A DNA stretch of 64,000 bases from assembly GCF_000374065.1 (NCBI RefSeq), contig NZ_KB893268.1, forward strand, positions 55,072-119,071, written 5' to 3'. Under the pieces are notes generated by a model. It saw only the letters and a program-made list of their open reading frames with translations, ran no database searches and was not told the DNA's origin. The stretch is from Spirosoma luteum DSM 19990. Its GTDB lineage: Bacteria; Bacteroidota; Bacteroidia; Cytophagales; Spirosomataceae. A program made the translations under genes and the position numbers. The first letter of the stretch is position 1, and the number at the start of each line of letters is the position of its first letter. Shown here piece by piece: positions 37,554-46,373 of the stretch.

Positions 37554-39341
37554 TTAATTAATCTTTAGCACTGCCATAAAGGCTTCCTGCGGGATTTCGA
37601 CATTGCCGACCTGCCGCATTCGTTTCTTACCTTTTTTCTGCTTGTCGAGCAGTTTACGTTTCCGCGAAATATCACCCCCGTAGCACTTGGCCAGTACATC
37701 TTTACGGAGGGCCTTTACCGTTTCGCGGGCAATAATTTTCTGACCAATGGCCGCTTGGATGGCAATCTCAAACTGTTGACGGGGTAGTAATTCCCGGAGT
37801 TTTTCACAGAGTTTCTTGCCCCACTCATACGCCTTGTCTCGGTGAACAATGGCCGACAGCGCGTCTACAGGTTCACTGTTCAGCATAACGTCCAGCTTCA
37901 CCATGGTTGATTCGCGGTTGCCGATGAACTCGTAATCGAGGGAGGCATACCCGCGCGAAATGGTCTTGAGCTTATCGAAGAAGTCAAAGACAACTTCGGC
38001 CAGGGGCATCTCAAACTGTAACTCCACGCGGTCCTGGGTCAGATACACCTGGTTTTTGAGCAGACTACGTTTATCCATGCACAGGCCGATAATAGCCCCT
38101 ACGTAATCGGCTTTACTGATAATCTGCGCCCTGATGAAGGGCTCCTCAATCCAGCGGATGGTACTGGGGTCGGGCATTTCAGCCGGGGCCGATACCTGTA
38201 GTACTACGTCTTTTGTCGTAACCACCTCGAACCGCACGGAGGGTACGGTTGTGATAACGGTCATGTCGAATTCGCGTTCCAGTCGCTCCTGCACAATCTC
38301 CATGTGCAGCATACCCAAAAAGCCACACCGGAAACCGAAGCCCAGGGCTGCCGATGTTTCCGGTTCCCAAATGAGGGCTGCGTCATTGAGCTGTAGTTTC
38401 TCCATGGCATCGCGCAAATCCTCGAACTCGCTGGTTTCTACCGGGTAGATACCGGCAAATACCATCGGCTTTACTTCCGAAAATCCCTGAATAGCCTCTT
38501 TTGCCGGGCGGTCGAGTTGGGTAATGGTATCACCTACTTTTACTTCTTTGGCTACTTTAATACCCGAAATCAGGTAACCTACATCACCACATTCAATCAC
38601 ATTGCGGGGAACCTGAACCAGGCCCAACGTACCCACCTCGTCGGCAATGTATTCTTTGCCGGTATTCATGAACTTAACCCGGTCGCCTTTCCGAATCCGG
38701 CCATTTTTAACCCGGAAAATAACTTCGATACCCCGGTAGGAATTGAAATGCGAATCGAAAATAAGCGCTTTTAATTCGCCTTCGGGGTCACCCTTCGGGG
38801 GCGGAATTCGATTCACAATCGCAGCCAGAATTTCGGGGACGCCAATCCCTTCCTTTCCGCTGGCCGGAATAATATCGTCCCGATCACAACCGAGCAGGTC
38901 GACCATTTCATCTTTTACCTCTTCGGGCATGGCACCCGGCAAGTCAATTTTATTCAGGACCGGAATAATGACCAGGTCGTTATTCATGGCCAGGTACAGG
39001 TTCGATATGGTCTGAGCCTCAATACCCTGCGCGGCATCAACGAGTAGCAATGCGCCTTCGCAGGCGGCAATGGAGCGCGACACTTCGTACGAAAAGTCGA
39101 CGTGACCGGGCGTATCGATAAGATTAAGCGTATATACTTCGCCGTTGTGCGTATAGTTCATCTGGATGGCGTGGCTCTTGATCGTGATGCCGCGTTCGCG
39201 TTCCAGGTCCATGTCATCGAGCAGTTGGGCCTGCATATCGCGGGCACCCACTGTGTTGGTAAATTCTAGTAGACGGTCGGCCAGGGTGCTCTTGCCGTGG
39301 TCGATGTGGGCAATAATGCAAAAATTACGGATGTGTTTCAC
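37554..39341 (-). CDS. lepA: Elongation factor 4 (LepA) GTPase
   Basis: The 595-residue protein has the normal LepA length. GTPase motifs are G1 [10 protein letters not shown]2/G3 region [14 protein letters not shown] and DTPGHVDF, and G4 NKID. Domain II, a domain V-like part ([20 protein letters not shown]) and the LepA-specific C-terminal region ([24 protein letters not shown]) follow. LepA back-translocates stalled ribosomes. It is transcribed away from the structured RNA gene upstream, with a -7-like element at 39392-39399. Confidence 0.98.
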   Translation of the reverse strand: MKHIRNFCIIAHIDHGKSTLADRLLEFTNTVGARDMQAQLLDDMDLERERGITIKSHAIQMNYTHNGEVYTLNLIDTPGHVDFSYEVSRSIAACEGALLLVDAAQGIEAQTISNLYLAMNNDLVIIPVLNKIDLPGAMPEEVKDEMVDLLGCDRDDIIPASGKEGIGVPEILAAIVNRIPPPKGDPEGELKALIFDSHFNSYRGIEVIFRVKNGRIRKGDRVKFMNTGKEYIADEVGTLGLVQVPRNVIECGDVGYLISGIKVAKEVKVGDTITQLDRPAKEAIQGFSEVKPMVFAGIYPVETSEFEDLRDAMEKLQLNDAALIWEPETSAALGFGFRCGFLGMLHMEIVQERLEREFDMTVITTVPSVRFEVVTTKDVVLQVSAPAEMPDPSTIRWIEEPFIRAQIISKADYVGAIIGLCMDKRSLLKNQVYLTQDRVELQFEMPLAEVVFDFFDKLKTISRGYASLDYEFIGNRESTMVKLDVMLNSEPVDALSAIVHRDKAYEWGKKLCEKLRELLPRQQFEIAIQAAIGQKIIARETVKALRKDVLAKCYGGDISRKRKLLDKQKKGKKRMRQVGNVEIPQEAFMAVLKIN

Positions 39342-39391
39342 GTTGGACTATAAAATCGTCGCTACGACGGAGGAATCTGCGAATTAAAGAG

Positions 39392-39399
39392 CAAAAATA
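39392..39399 (-). promoter_or_regulatory. Candidate lepA -7 promoter element
   Basis: TATTTTTG on the minus strand matches TAnnTTTG, about 50 bp upstream of the lepA start. No clear -33 element at the expected distance. Confidence 0.4.
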
Positions 39400-39453
39400 C
39401 GCAAAAAAGTCGGGCCGGTTCGTTAATGCGGTTTCGGTTGGCCTGTAAAGCAG

Positions 39454-39490
39454 AAAAAAAACAAACGCCGGTCTCATATGGGACCGGCGT
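39454..39490 (-). terminator. Strong intrinsic terminator of the tRNA-like RNA gene
   Basis: On the minus strand ACGCCGGTC (39490-39482) pairs with GACCGGCGT (39473-39465) and is followed by TTGTTTTTTTT (to 39454). No protein gene ends nearby on this strand, so it must belong to the RNA at 39454-39758. Confidence 0.9.
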
Positions 39491-39758
39491 GTCTAATTAC
39501 ACTTCATCAACAAACTAAACTTGTTCTGACCGCTCTGGCGGTCAGTAGCTGTAGGAGGGGGACTCGAACCGCCCACGGTGCAGTTAGCTACAGTACAAAT
39601 CTGGTGGTCAACCCCAGTCGCCCTTGCGGACGGCATTATGCTGCGTTTATCCTTTATCACCACCCCCGAGACAGGAGGGCACGTCTGCCAATTTCGACAT
39701 CCTACAGTGTGAGGAAAAAATCAAGAAGACCGGCGTGTGACCCCGCTCGATCAACTTG
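39454..39758 (-). ncRNA. Structured non-coding RNA with tRNA-like ends and a large variable region
   Basis: The transcript, about 305 nt, is defined by a consensus promoter and a strong terminator. Inside, an 8-bp acceptor-like stem (39707-39700 with 39556-39549) closes a 159-nt body. The 5' side has a class II-tRNA-like D arm: stem GTC (39698-39696) with GAC (39685-39683), loop with GAAATTGGCA. An anticodon-like hairpin follows: CCCTC, loop CTGTCTC (39674-39668), GGGGG; the loop would present GUC. The 3' side has a T arm with loop TTCGAGT (39568-39562) and one C-C mismatch. About 90 nt replace the variable loop, with a GCAA-capped hairpin (39632-39619) and a GGTGGT/ACCACC helix. Two more hairpins follow before the terminator. 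I do not recognise a named family. It is not an ordinary tRNA, tmRNA, RNase P RNA or 6S RNA by its motifs. Confidence 0.75.
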
Positions 39759-39764
39759 ACAATA

Positions 39765-39797
39765 CAAAGATAGTACAGCGTGCATATTCGTTGCAAA
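39765..39797 (-). promoter_or_regulatory. Consensus promoter of the tRNA-like RNA gene
   Basis: On the minus strand TTTG (39797-39794) and TATCTTTG (39772-39765) are separated by 21 bp. Both elements match the Bacteroidota housekeeping consensus. The predicted start is about 39758. Confidence 0.8.
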
Positions 39798-39844
39798 TTT
39801 TGCATAAAAATTTCTAAAAATTTACAATGATATCATAATACGTG

Positions 39845-39852
39845 TACTTTTG
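39845..39852 (+). promoter_or_regulatory. Candidate -7 element for the Lrp-family gene
   Basis: TACTTTTG matches TAnnTTTG, 28 bp before the ATG at 39880. The -33 region is TTTAC near 39821, a weak match. The promoter is divergent from the RNA gene promoter. Confidence 0.55.
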
Positions 39853-39879
39853 TTGCCATTCATCGAAAAGCAGACTAAA

Positions 39880-40353
39880 ATGAGCGAAAAAAATTTAGAA
39901 ATTGATAATACAGACCTGAAAATCCTGAATTTATTGATGCAGGATGCCAACATGGCCTATACGGAGATTGGGAAACGTATTTTTGTATCGGGGGGCACCG
40001 TGCATGTTCGCATGAATAAATTGAAGCAGATGGGGATCGTTTGCGGCTCCCAATTAGTGATCGACCATGCCAAACTGGGGTGGGATATCAGTGCGTTTCT
40101 GGGCATTTATTTGGAAAAAAGCTCATTGTACGGGGATGTATCCAGGCAGTTGGAAAAAATTCCGGAGGTAGTCAATGTTCATTACACTACGGGTATTTAT
40201 AGCATCTTCGCCAAAATAGTGTGCCGCGATACACAGCACCTGCGCGAAGTACTCCACGATAAAATTCAGAAAGTGAACGGTATTCAGCGCACCGAAACGT
40301 TTATTTCGCTCGAGGAAAGCGTCAATCGTCCCATTCCCTTCTCCGAGAGTTAA
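39880..40353 (+). CDS. Lrp/AsnC-family transcriptional regulator
   Basis: From the ATG at 39880 (MSEKNLEIDNTDLKILNLLM) the protein has 157 residues. The N-terminal winged helix-turn-helix (MAYTEIGKRIFVSGGTVHVRM) is followed by a RAM/AsnC ligand-binding domain (LGIYLEKSSLYGDVSRQLEK and VVNVHYTTGIYSIFAKIVC). The frame opens earlier at a TTG at 39850, but that lies inside the predicted -7 element. Such regulators respond to amino acids and form octamers. It is divergent from the structured RNA gene, so the two promoters could be linked; the regulon is unknown. Confidence 0.93.
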   Translation: MSEKNLEIDNTDLKILNLLMQDANMAYTEIGKRIFVSGGTVHVRMNKLKQMGIVCGSQLVIDHAKLGWDISAFLGIYLEKSSLYGDVSRQLEKIPEVVNVHYTTGIYSIFAKIVCRDTQHLREVLHDKIQKVNGIQRTETFISLEESVNRPIPFSES

Positions 40354-40376
40354 ATACTCGATTTACAGTTTGTGGT

Positions 40377-40438
40377 TTACGGTTTGTGTTTGGCTAACGC
40401 TTCTGCACTTTAGCGCGTTAGCCAAACACAAACCGTAA
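40377..40438. repeat. Intergenic inverted repeat, GGTTTACGG subfamily (copy 4, strongest)
   Basis: A 24-bp arm at 40377-40400 is perfectly complementary to 40415-40438, with a 14-nt loop. The inner ends of the arms are GGCTAACGC and GCGTTAGCC. Further partial words (GATTTACAG, GTGAACCGTAAACC) flank it. It fills the gap between the Lrp gene and hslV. Confidence 0.92.
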
Positions 40439-40516
40439 GCTAACTACCATATACCCTGGACTGTGAACCGTAAACCGGTTTTGGTGCGTTATATTTCCTA
40501 ATAACTTCTCAATTTC

Positions 40517-41056
40517 ATGCAACCTATAATTCATGCAACAACGGTAGTCGGTATTCGGCACAATGGTCAGGTGGCCCTCGGGGCTGATGGTCAGGCTACA
40601 ATGGGCAATACCGTTGCCAAAAGTAATGTTCGTAAAGTACGCGTGCTGATGAACGGTAAAGTGCTGGCGGGTTTTGCCGGTTCTACTGCCGATGCGTTTA
40701 CCCTCATAGAACGCTTTGAAGAAAAACTGAACGCTTACGGTGGTAACCTCAAACGGGCCGCTATCGAGCTGGCGAAAGACTGGCGTACCGATCGCTATCT
40801 CCGAAAACTGGAAGCCATGCTTATTGTAGCCTCCAAGGATGATTTGCTGCTGGTATCGGGTACGGGCGATGTTATTGAGCCTGACAGCGACGTAGCGGCT
40901 ATTGGCTCCGGGGGCATGTACGCTCAATCGGCTGCACTGGCCCTTAAAAAACACGCGGCCGAGTTATCCGCCACGGATATGGTTCGTGAAAGTTTACATA
41001 TTGCTGCCGACGTATGTATTTACACAAACCATAATCTGGTCGTTGAAACGTTATAA
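40517..41056 (+). CDS. hslV: ATP-dependent protease peptidase subunit HslV (ClpQ)
   Basis: The 179-residue protein begins MQPIIHA followed by TTVVGI; removal of the short propeptide would expose the catalytic N-terminal Thr. The motifs [33 protein letters not shown] and [16 protein letters not shown] are diagnostic. HslV forms the double-hexamer proteolytic core driven by the HslU ATPase. hslU is not adjacent in this window. No other reading fits. Confidence 0.98.
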   Translation: MQPIIHATTVVGIRHNGQVALGADGQATMGNTVAKSNVRKVRVLMNGKVLAGFAGSTADAFTLIERFEEKLNAYGGNLKRAAIELAKDWRTDRYLRKLEAMLIVASKDDLLLVSGTGDVIEPDSDVAAIGSGGMYAQSAALALKKHAAELSATDMVRESLHIAADVCIYTNHNLVVETL

Positions 41057-41152
41057 GGTTGATTCGGGTAAAGTAAGTGGCTAATCCGTGCTGTATTGCG
41101 TTGATTAAGTATCCGTTTCTACATTTGCTGCCGAAACCTGCTCTTTCCCCGC

Positions 41153-42631
41153 ATGAATCTAACTGCTCAATTTGCCCCCAGACTCATGAACCGGCGCATC
41201 GCACTGGGATTCATCAGTGCGATGGTGCTTATTGCGTCGGGATTTGCGATATCATTTTACAGCTACAATCAATACAGTGAAGATACGGGTCGTATCAGGC
41301 ATACGTACGAAGTGACTGGCACACTTGAGCGAATTTTATCGCTGGTGAAAGATGTTGAAACAGGCTCAAGAGGGTACGTTATCACCCGCGATAGTACCTA
41401 TCTGGAACCTTACCACAAAGCACTTAAACTGTTGCCGGATGAGATTACCCGTTTGCGAACCCTGACCACCGGTAAACGAGCTCAGGTCAAGCATCGTAAT
41501 CTGCTCGAAAAACTCGTTAAGGATAAATTGGCCGTAACCAAGGCCCGGCTGGGTGTCAGGCTTTACGACGAAAATAATCTGTCCGTAGGAGCCCAGGCAA
41601 AGCGCCGGATGGACGTGCTGCGTGAGCACGTAGCCATGATGATTGAAACAGAAAACGCCATGATGGATAGCCAGAATCGTCAGGCAGCCCGCTCTTTCCG
41701 CAACTCAATCATCATTATTTTTGCCCTGTCTTTACTAACGTTTATGAGTCTGGCCGTTTCCCACCGTCTGCTTGAACTGGAATTGACCCGTCGGCAAAAA
41801 ACGCTGGATCAGCTTCGGGCGTATGAAGACCAGCTGAAAGGGCAGATTCGGCAACTAGAAACATCCAATGAAGAACTGGAGCGGTTTGCGTTTGTGGCCA
41901 GTCATGATTTGCAGGAACCGTTACGAAAAATCCAATCGTTTGCCGACCTGATTACCGACCGCTACAGTAGCCTGTTCGATGAGGATAGTATGCTGTTTAT
42001 GGGGAAAATATCCGGTTCTGCCCGGAGAATGTCTAAGTTGATCAAAGATTTGCTCAACTTTTCGCGCATTTCCAATCATCAGGAATCATTCAGAACGGTT
42101 GAATTAAATGCTATTGTCCGGCGTATTCTGGACGATCAGGAACTGCGGCTCAAAGGGATGGATGTGCAACTGGAAGTAGGGGATCTGCCTGTTGTTCAGG
42201 CCGTTGCCAGCCAAATGGACCATCTGTTCAATAACCTGATTTCCAATGCGCTGAAATTTACCCGGTCGGGCGTACAGCCTTTGCTGCGCATTCAGTCTCG
42301 GTTGGTAAATGGCGAAGCGTACGCTGGTCTGCACCCTAACCGGCCTTATTTCGAGATAACCATAACTGACAACGGCATTGGGTTTGACGAGAAGTATTTA
42401 GACCACATTTTTAAAGTATTTCAACGACTACACGGTAAAACGGCCTTTGAAGGTACGGGCATTGGCCTGGCCATCTGCAAGCGGGTGGTAATGAGCCATC
42501 ATGGGCACATAACGGCCTATAGCCGACCCAACGAAGGGACAACGTTTGTGGTGGTTTTACCGGAAAATCAATTTATTCAACCTTATGACAGATCAACTTC
42601 AACAGAAGCCTATTCATATCCTGCTGGTTGA
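41153..42631 (+). CDS. CHASE3-domain sensor histidine kinase
   Basis: The 492-residue protein has two membrane segments (about 17-36 and 184-203) around a CHASE3 sensor region that includes LVKDVETGSRGYVITRDSTY. A coiled linker (205-245) leads to HisKA with H251 (ASHDLQEPLRK) and a HATPase domain with NLISNALKF, DNGIGFDEKYLDHIFKVFQR and GTGIGLAICKRVV. It would sense an unknown periplasmic signal. It overlaps its response-regulator gene by 47 bp, so the pair is translationally linked. The kinase is of the type that phosphorylates single-domain regulators. Confidence 0.95.
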   Translation: MNLTAQFAPRLMNRRIALGFISAMVLIASGFAISFYSYNQYSEDTGRIRHTYEVTGTLERILSLVKDVETGSRGYVITRDSTYLEPYHKALKLLPDEITRLRTLTTGKRAQVKHRNLLEKLVKDKLAVTKARLGVRLYDENNLSVGAQAKRRMDVLREHVAMMIETENAMMDSQNRQAARSFRNSIIIIFALSLLTFMSLAVSHRLLELELTRRQKTLDQLRAYEDQLKGQIRQLETSNEELERFAFVASHDLQEPLRKIQSFADLITDRYSSLFDEDSMLFMGKISGSARRMSKLIKDLLNFSRISNHQESFRTVELNAIVRRILDDQELRLKGMDVQLEVGDLPVVQAVASQMDHLFNNLISNALKFTRSGVQPLLRIQSRLVNGEAYAGLHPNRPYFEITITDNGIGFDEKYLDHIFKVFQRLHGKTAFEGTGIGLAICKRVVMSHHGHITAYSRPNEGTTFVVVLPENQFIQPYDRSTSTEAYSYPAG

Positions 42632-43049
42632 TGACGACGAAGATGACCGCTATCTGACGCGGGAGGCATTTCATCAGCATTATCCCTCCAGCCGTATTTC
42701 ATTTGCCGAAGATGGCGAAGATCTGCTGGATTTTCTGAACTATAATGGCCGCTATGCCGGAGCCTCTCATGCCTTGCCGGAGCTTATTCTGCTTGATCTG
42801 AATATGCCTCGTAAAGATGGGCGGGAGGTACTGCGCGAAATCAAAAAGAACGATCAGTTTCGGCACATTCCCATTGTGGTACTGACCACCTCAGATGCTA
42901 AAGACGACGTGCAGACATCTTACTTTCATGGCGCTAATAGCTTCATTACCAAGCCTCCAACATTTCAGCGGCTGAGTGAGGTCACTAAAGCCATTGGGCA
43001 ATATTGGTTTGGCGTGGTAACCGTTTGTGGACATCAGGAGGAATCGTAG
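42585..43049 (+). CDS. Single-domain response regulator (Rcp1-like)
   Basis: From the ATG at 42585 the protein has 154 residues and consists of a receiver domain only. Acidic residues (LVDDDEDD), the phospho-acceptor D71 (LILLDLNMP), the Thr of VVLTTSD and the Lys of FITKPP are all present. There is no output domain, so it likely acts by protein contact or in a phosphorelay. It overlaps the kinase gene by 47 bp; the longer frame from 42546 lies deep inside the kinase and is not preferred. Confidence 0.95.
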   Translation: MTDQLQQKPIHILLVDDDEDDRYLTREAFHQHYPSSRISFAEDGEDLLDFLNYNGRYAGASHALPELILLDLNMPRKDGREVLREIKKNDQFRHIPIVVLTTSDAKDDVQTSYFHGANSFITKPPTFQRLSEVTKAIGQYWFGVVTVCGHQEES

Positions 43050-43051
43050 CT

Positions 43052-43143
43052 GTTGATTGGTTGGTTAATTAGTCGATTCATAGTTGACGCATGGCATCGT
43101 TGGCGCATCAACCCCTGATCGACTAACTAACCAACTGATAGAC
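43052..43143. repeat. Intergenic inverted repeat, TTAGTTGG subfamily (copy 1)
   Basis: GTTGATTGGTTGGTTAATTA and following bases (43052-43077) pair with 43117-43143, imperfectly. The inner part has TTGACGC and GGCGCATCAAC. It fills the gap between two convergent stop codons. Confidence 0.7.
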
Positions 43144-43155
43144 TGGCCAGCTAAC

Positions 43156-44700
43156 TCACTTCCCCCTCAATTCCACCATTCCCACAAAAATCTTTTCCAG
43201 TTCGTTAGTCACGGTGCGGTTTTGGCCGGGTGTGTACTTGTTGACCAGAACGCAGAAACTCATTAGTTCGCCATCATCGGCTTTGAAATAACCGGCGTAA
43301 GCTCTCACGCCTTCAATAGAGCCACTCTTGGCCCGAATGTTCCCCGCTGCGGCCGTGCCACGGGCGAGGCTGCGTACCGTACCCGTCTGGCCCACTACCG
43401 GAATCGTTTCATGAAATTGCGAAAACGTTTTTTCCCGGCCAATAGCGCTCAGAATACCCGTCATATTGTCGGCGGTGAGTGCCCCTACTGCCGATAGGCC
43501 ACTACCATCCTTAATCCGAAATCCATCCAGATTAACACCTTTCTTTTTCCAGAACTGCGTTAGTACGTCGACACTGGCTTCTGTAGTTCGAACCGTTTTG
43601 TCGAGGGCAAGGGCCGTGGTTCGCAGCAGGGCTTCCGCAAATAGATTGATACTCTGATAGTTTGTTTGCTGTATCAGGTTAATTAGTATGGGAGACTTAT
43701 GCTGATTGAGCAACGTACGTCTGCCGTTTGCAGGAACAGCAGTGGCCAGGCCACCACCTATGGAAACGGCCGGATTACTAATTAGTACGTTATCCTGGAT
43801 AAGCTGATTCTGTAAGGCGTACGCGGCAAAATAAGCCGGATCGGGCAGGGAGCCTTTCACACTGAACTCGTTGGCCGGTGCGCCCAGGGGCACTTTACCC
43901 GTTAACCACTGCTGGTTTGTGAAGGGGGCACCGTAAATATTGACCTGATCGCCGGTACGGGGGGCGTCGGTCGTAACGGTATTACTGAAGCTAAGATAGG
44001 GTAGGAGTGGGTCGGTACGCAGTACGTCGGCAGGGGCGTTTACACTTCGGCCCGGCCGGAAAAAGACCCGAAACAGGTTCTCGTTGATATTCAGCGCACT
44101 CAAACTGGCGCCGTAATAATTGCCCAAATCACCGAAGGGCCAGGTATCGGGGGTGGTCAGGTCGCTGTACAGACTGGCATCGCCAACGACCATACCCTGA
44201 ATCCGACGTATACCCGCTGCCCGAACGGCTGTAGACCAACTGGAAAGTAACCCGGGTAAGTCGGCGAAAGTAGTAAAGCGCCAGCTTCCCAGCGATGGGT
44301 CGCCGGTACCACGTATATACACATTACCCGTTAGCACGCTGTCTTTTATAGTACCATCGTATTCGAGTGACGTGGTATACGTGTACTGACTCCCCAGTAC
44401 CGATAGGGCGGTGGCGGTGGTGATAAGTTTGAGGGTAGAAGCAGAAGGTAAACTCAGGCGGGCGTTGTAGCCAACGAACTCCTGCCCATCGCGCACCCGC
44501 CGTACCGAGAGGGCAACCGTTCCAAAACGGACTGCCGGACCAGCCTGAAAGGCCTCTACTACCCTGATAAGATGCTGTACGCCGGCCGAATCGGCCGGTG
44601 GTTCAGGTTGAGGTATTGCAATAACTGGTGTGTAGCAAACGAATGAACAGGCAAGTATGAAGACGAACAGGAACGCGTAAAAATGGGGGAAAAAGCGCAT
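43156..44700 (-). CDS. dacB: D-alanyl-D-alanine carboxypeptidase/endopeptidase (PBP4, DacB-like)
   Basis: Peptidase family S13 motifs are visible: SxxK as SASTLK, SxN-region DGSGLSAVGALT, and the KTG-equivalent KSG in RAKSGSIEGV. The protein trims peptidoglycan peptides in the periplasm. The start at 44700 (MRFFPHFYAFLFVFILACSF) gives a signal peptide; the frame is open to 44796, but a minus-strand -7 element at 44743-44750 predicts transcription starting about 44736, which excludes the longer form. About 514 residues, normal for PBP4 with its inserted domains. Confidence 0.93.
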   Translation of the reverse strand: MRFFPHFYAFLFVFILACSFVCYTPVIAIPQPEPPADSAGVQHLIRVVEAFQAGPAVRFGTVALSVRRVRDGQEFVGYNARLSLPSASTLKLITTATALSVLGSQYTYTTSLEYDGTIKDSVLTGNVYIRGTGDPSLGSWRFTTFADLPGLLSSWSTAVRAAGIRRIQGMVVGDASLYSDLTTPDTWPFGDLGNYYGASLSALNINENLFRVFFRPGRSVNAPADVLRTDPLLPYLSFSNTVTTDAPRTGDQVNIYGAPFTNQQWLTGKVPLGAPANEFSVKGSLPDPAYFAAYALQNQLIQDNVLISNPAVSIGGGLATAVPANGRRTLLNQHKSPILINLIQQTNYQSINLFAEALLRTTALALDKTVRTTEASVDVLTQFWKKKGVNLDGFRIKDGSGLSAVGALTADNMTGILSAIGREKTFSQFHETIPVVGQTGTVRSLARGTAAAGNIRAKSGSIEGVRAYAGYFKADDGELMSFCVLVNKYTPGQNRTVTNELEKIFVGMVELRGK

Positions 44701-44734
44701 TAGGGAACAGTTAGGCGATTCGGAGGGTATTTCG

Positions 44735-44750
44735 TACTTTTGCAAACTTA
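44735..44750. promoter_or_regulatory. Back-to-back -7 elements of divergent genes
   Basis: TACTTTTG on the plus strand (44735-44742) directly abuts TAAGTTTG on the minus strand (44743-44750). Each matches TAnnTTTG. They would serve the nuclease gene and dacB, and polymerase binding at one should exclude the other. Confidence 0.55.
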
Positions 44751-44838
44751 CGAAAAGTGTACTATCCTGCTTGCCTTGAAATGACGCTCCTTTCATTAAA
44801 CTTCGGATAGAGGCTATTGATTAGTTAAAGTTGTACGC

Positions 44839-46284
44839 ATGAAATTATCATTTTTGGGGGCAGCCCGGCAAGTAACAGGTAGTATGTATCTGCTGGAGTT
44901 GGAGGATGATTACCGCATCCTGATTGACTGTGGTTCTGACATGGAGCGATCTGGGCCACGAGAGGCTGGTTCAAACGGGCAGGCGGCCCCCGTTGTTACG
45001 CACCCCGGCCTGTTCCCCTTCGAAGCATCGAGTATAAACCTGGTTCTGCTGACGCACGCGCACATGGACCACTCGGGCAATCTGCCGAACCTGTTTCGCG
45101 AGGGGTACGAAGGACAGATTTTGTGTACCGAGCCTACCTTTGCCTTAGCGAATGTACTGCTTAAAGACGCGGCTTCGCTCAATCAAAAGCGGATAAATGA
45201 ACTGAACGTAAGCAAAAAACAGCGCGTTAAGGATCGTCAGGTACAGATGCAACAGGATCTGTATTTAGACCTTCAGGTGCGGGAAACAATGGAAAATGTG
45301 GTTCCCATTGCCTTCAACCGAAAATTTAGAATAGCGGATAACGTAGACGTTACGTTTTTGCCTGCCGGTCATCTGCTGGGCGCAGCCCATGTTCTGATCA
45401 ACGTTACGGAAAATGGTGAGCGCAAAAGCATTTGTTTTTCGGGCGATATTGGCCGTAAAAACTACCCGCTTCTGGTTGACCCTTCTCCCGTTCCGCCCGT
45501 CGATTACCTAGTGTGTGAAAGCACGTACGGCAACCGGCTGCACGAAAATACGATGTCGCCCGAAGATGCGCTGGCTGATATTATTCAGCAGGCCTGTATC
45601 GACATTCCGGGGCGACTCATTATCCCGTCCTTTAGCGTTGGCCGAACCCAGGCACTGCTATACACCCTGAATCGGCTCTACACCGAACGCGGTTTTCCAC
45701 CAATCAAGGTTTTTTCGGATAGCCCCATGGGTTACGAGAGCACCAAGGTGTACATGCAGCATGTAAAAATGCTGAATGGTGAGGCCCGCGAATTCTACCG
45801 GGAAAACGAATCCCTGTTCGACTTTGAGAACTTCCAGTTTCTGGAATCCTCAAAAGCCAGTAAAGCCGTCTCCAATTACGGGGAGCCGTGTATCATTATC
45901 TCATCGTCGGGCATGGTGCAGGGTGGCCGGGTTGAGTACCACGTAGCCGAAAATATCAGTAACCCGTACGCTACAATACTCATAATCGGCTATTGCGCCG
46001 AAGGGACGCTGGGATGGCGTCTTATGAACGGACAATCGACACTCACGATCAAAGGGAAAGAACATCAGGTACTGGCCAACGTAAAGAAAATTGATGTGTT
46101 CAGTGGACACGGTGATCGAAACGATCTGATTAATTTTGTGCAAATGCAGTCACCCGAAACGCTCCGGTCTATCTTTCTCGTTCACGGCGAATACGAGAGC
46201 ATGGAGTCGTTTAAAGTAACCCTGGCCGAAGAAGGGTATCCGCAGGTGATTATCCCGAAAAAAGGCGAAATATTCGAATTATAA
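44839..46284 (+). CDS. MBL-fold beta-CASP RNA-processing-type hydrolase
   Basis: The 481-residue protein has the metallo-beta-lactamase motif THAHMDHSGNLP, further ligands in GHLLGAAHVL and FSGDIGR, and a beta-CASP insert with SFSVGRTQALLY and SSSGMVQGGRVEYHV. A C-terminal GHGDRNDL and VHGE complete the site. This is the CPSF/RNase J-like branch, usually RNA endo- or exonucleases. No signal peptide, so cytoplasmic. It is divergent from dacB and followed by accA. Confidence 0.92.
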   Translation: MKLSFLGAARQVTGSMYLLELEDDYRILIDCGSDMERSGPREAGSNGQAAPVVTHPGLFPFEASSINLVLLTHAHMDHSGNLPNLFREGYEGQILCTEPTFALANVLLKDAASLNQKRINELNVSKKQRVKDRQVQMQQDLYLDLQVRETMENVVPIAFNRKFRIADNVDVTFLPAGHLLGAAHVLINVTENGERKSICFSGDIGRKNYPLLVDPSPVPPVDYLVCESTYGNRLHENTMSPEDALADIIQQACIDIPGRLIIPSFSVGRTQALLYTLNRLYTERGFPPIKVFSDSPMGYESTKVYMQHVKMLNGEAREFYRENESLFDFENFQFLESSKASKAVSNYGEPCIIISSSGMVQGGRVEYHVAENISNPYATILIIGYCAEGTLGWRLMNGQSTLTIKGKEHQVLANVKKIDVFSGHGDRNDLINFVQMQSPETLRSIFLVHGEYESMESFKVTLAEEGYPQVIIPKKGEIFEL

Positions 46285-46287
46285 ATA

Positions 46288-46347
46288 ATGACTGATGAAT
46301 GTCTGCAAATGGCTGCGGATCTTAATTCATCATTTATCAGTCATCAT
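46288..46347. repeat. Intergenic inverted repeat (TGACTGAT-type)
   Basis: ATGACTGATGAATG (46288-46301) pairs with TTCATCATTTATCAGTCAT (46326 on). The tip carries GCAAATGGCTGCGG. It starts within a few bases of the nuclease stop. Confidence 0.65.
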
Positions 46348-46373
46348 CGCACCGGCGACCCGGTCATCATTGA

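Noticed and set aside
39549..39707. Ordinary tRNA-Asp or tRNA-Leu gene
   Set aside because: The acceptor, D and T parts are tRNA-like, but the body is 159 nt, the T stem has a mismatch and base 37 is U. It is listed as a structured RNA instead.
39454..39758. tmRNA (ssrA)
   Set aside because: The conserved 5' GGGGCTGATTCTGG-type start, the tag reading frame ending in LAA and the 3' CCA-proximal sequence are absent.
39478..39759. Plus-strand open frame of 93 codons over the RNA gene
   Set aside because: It runs antisense through paired stems and the terminator, and the promoter is on the other strand.
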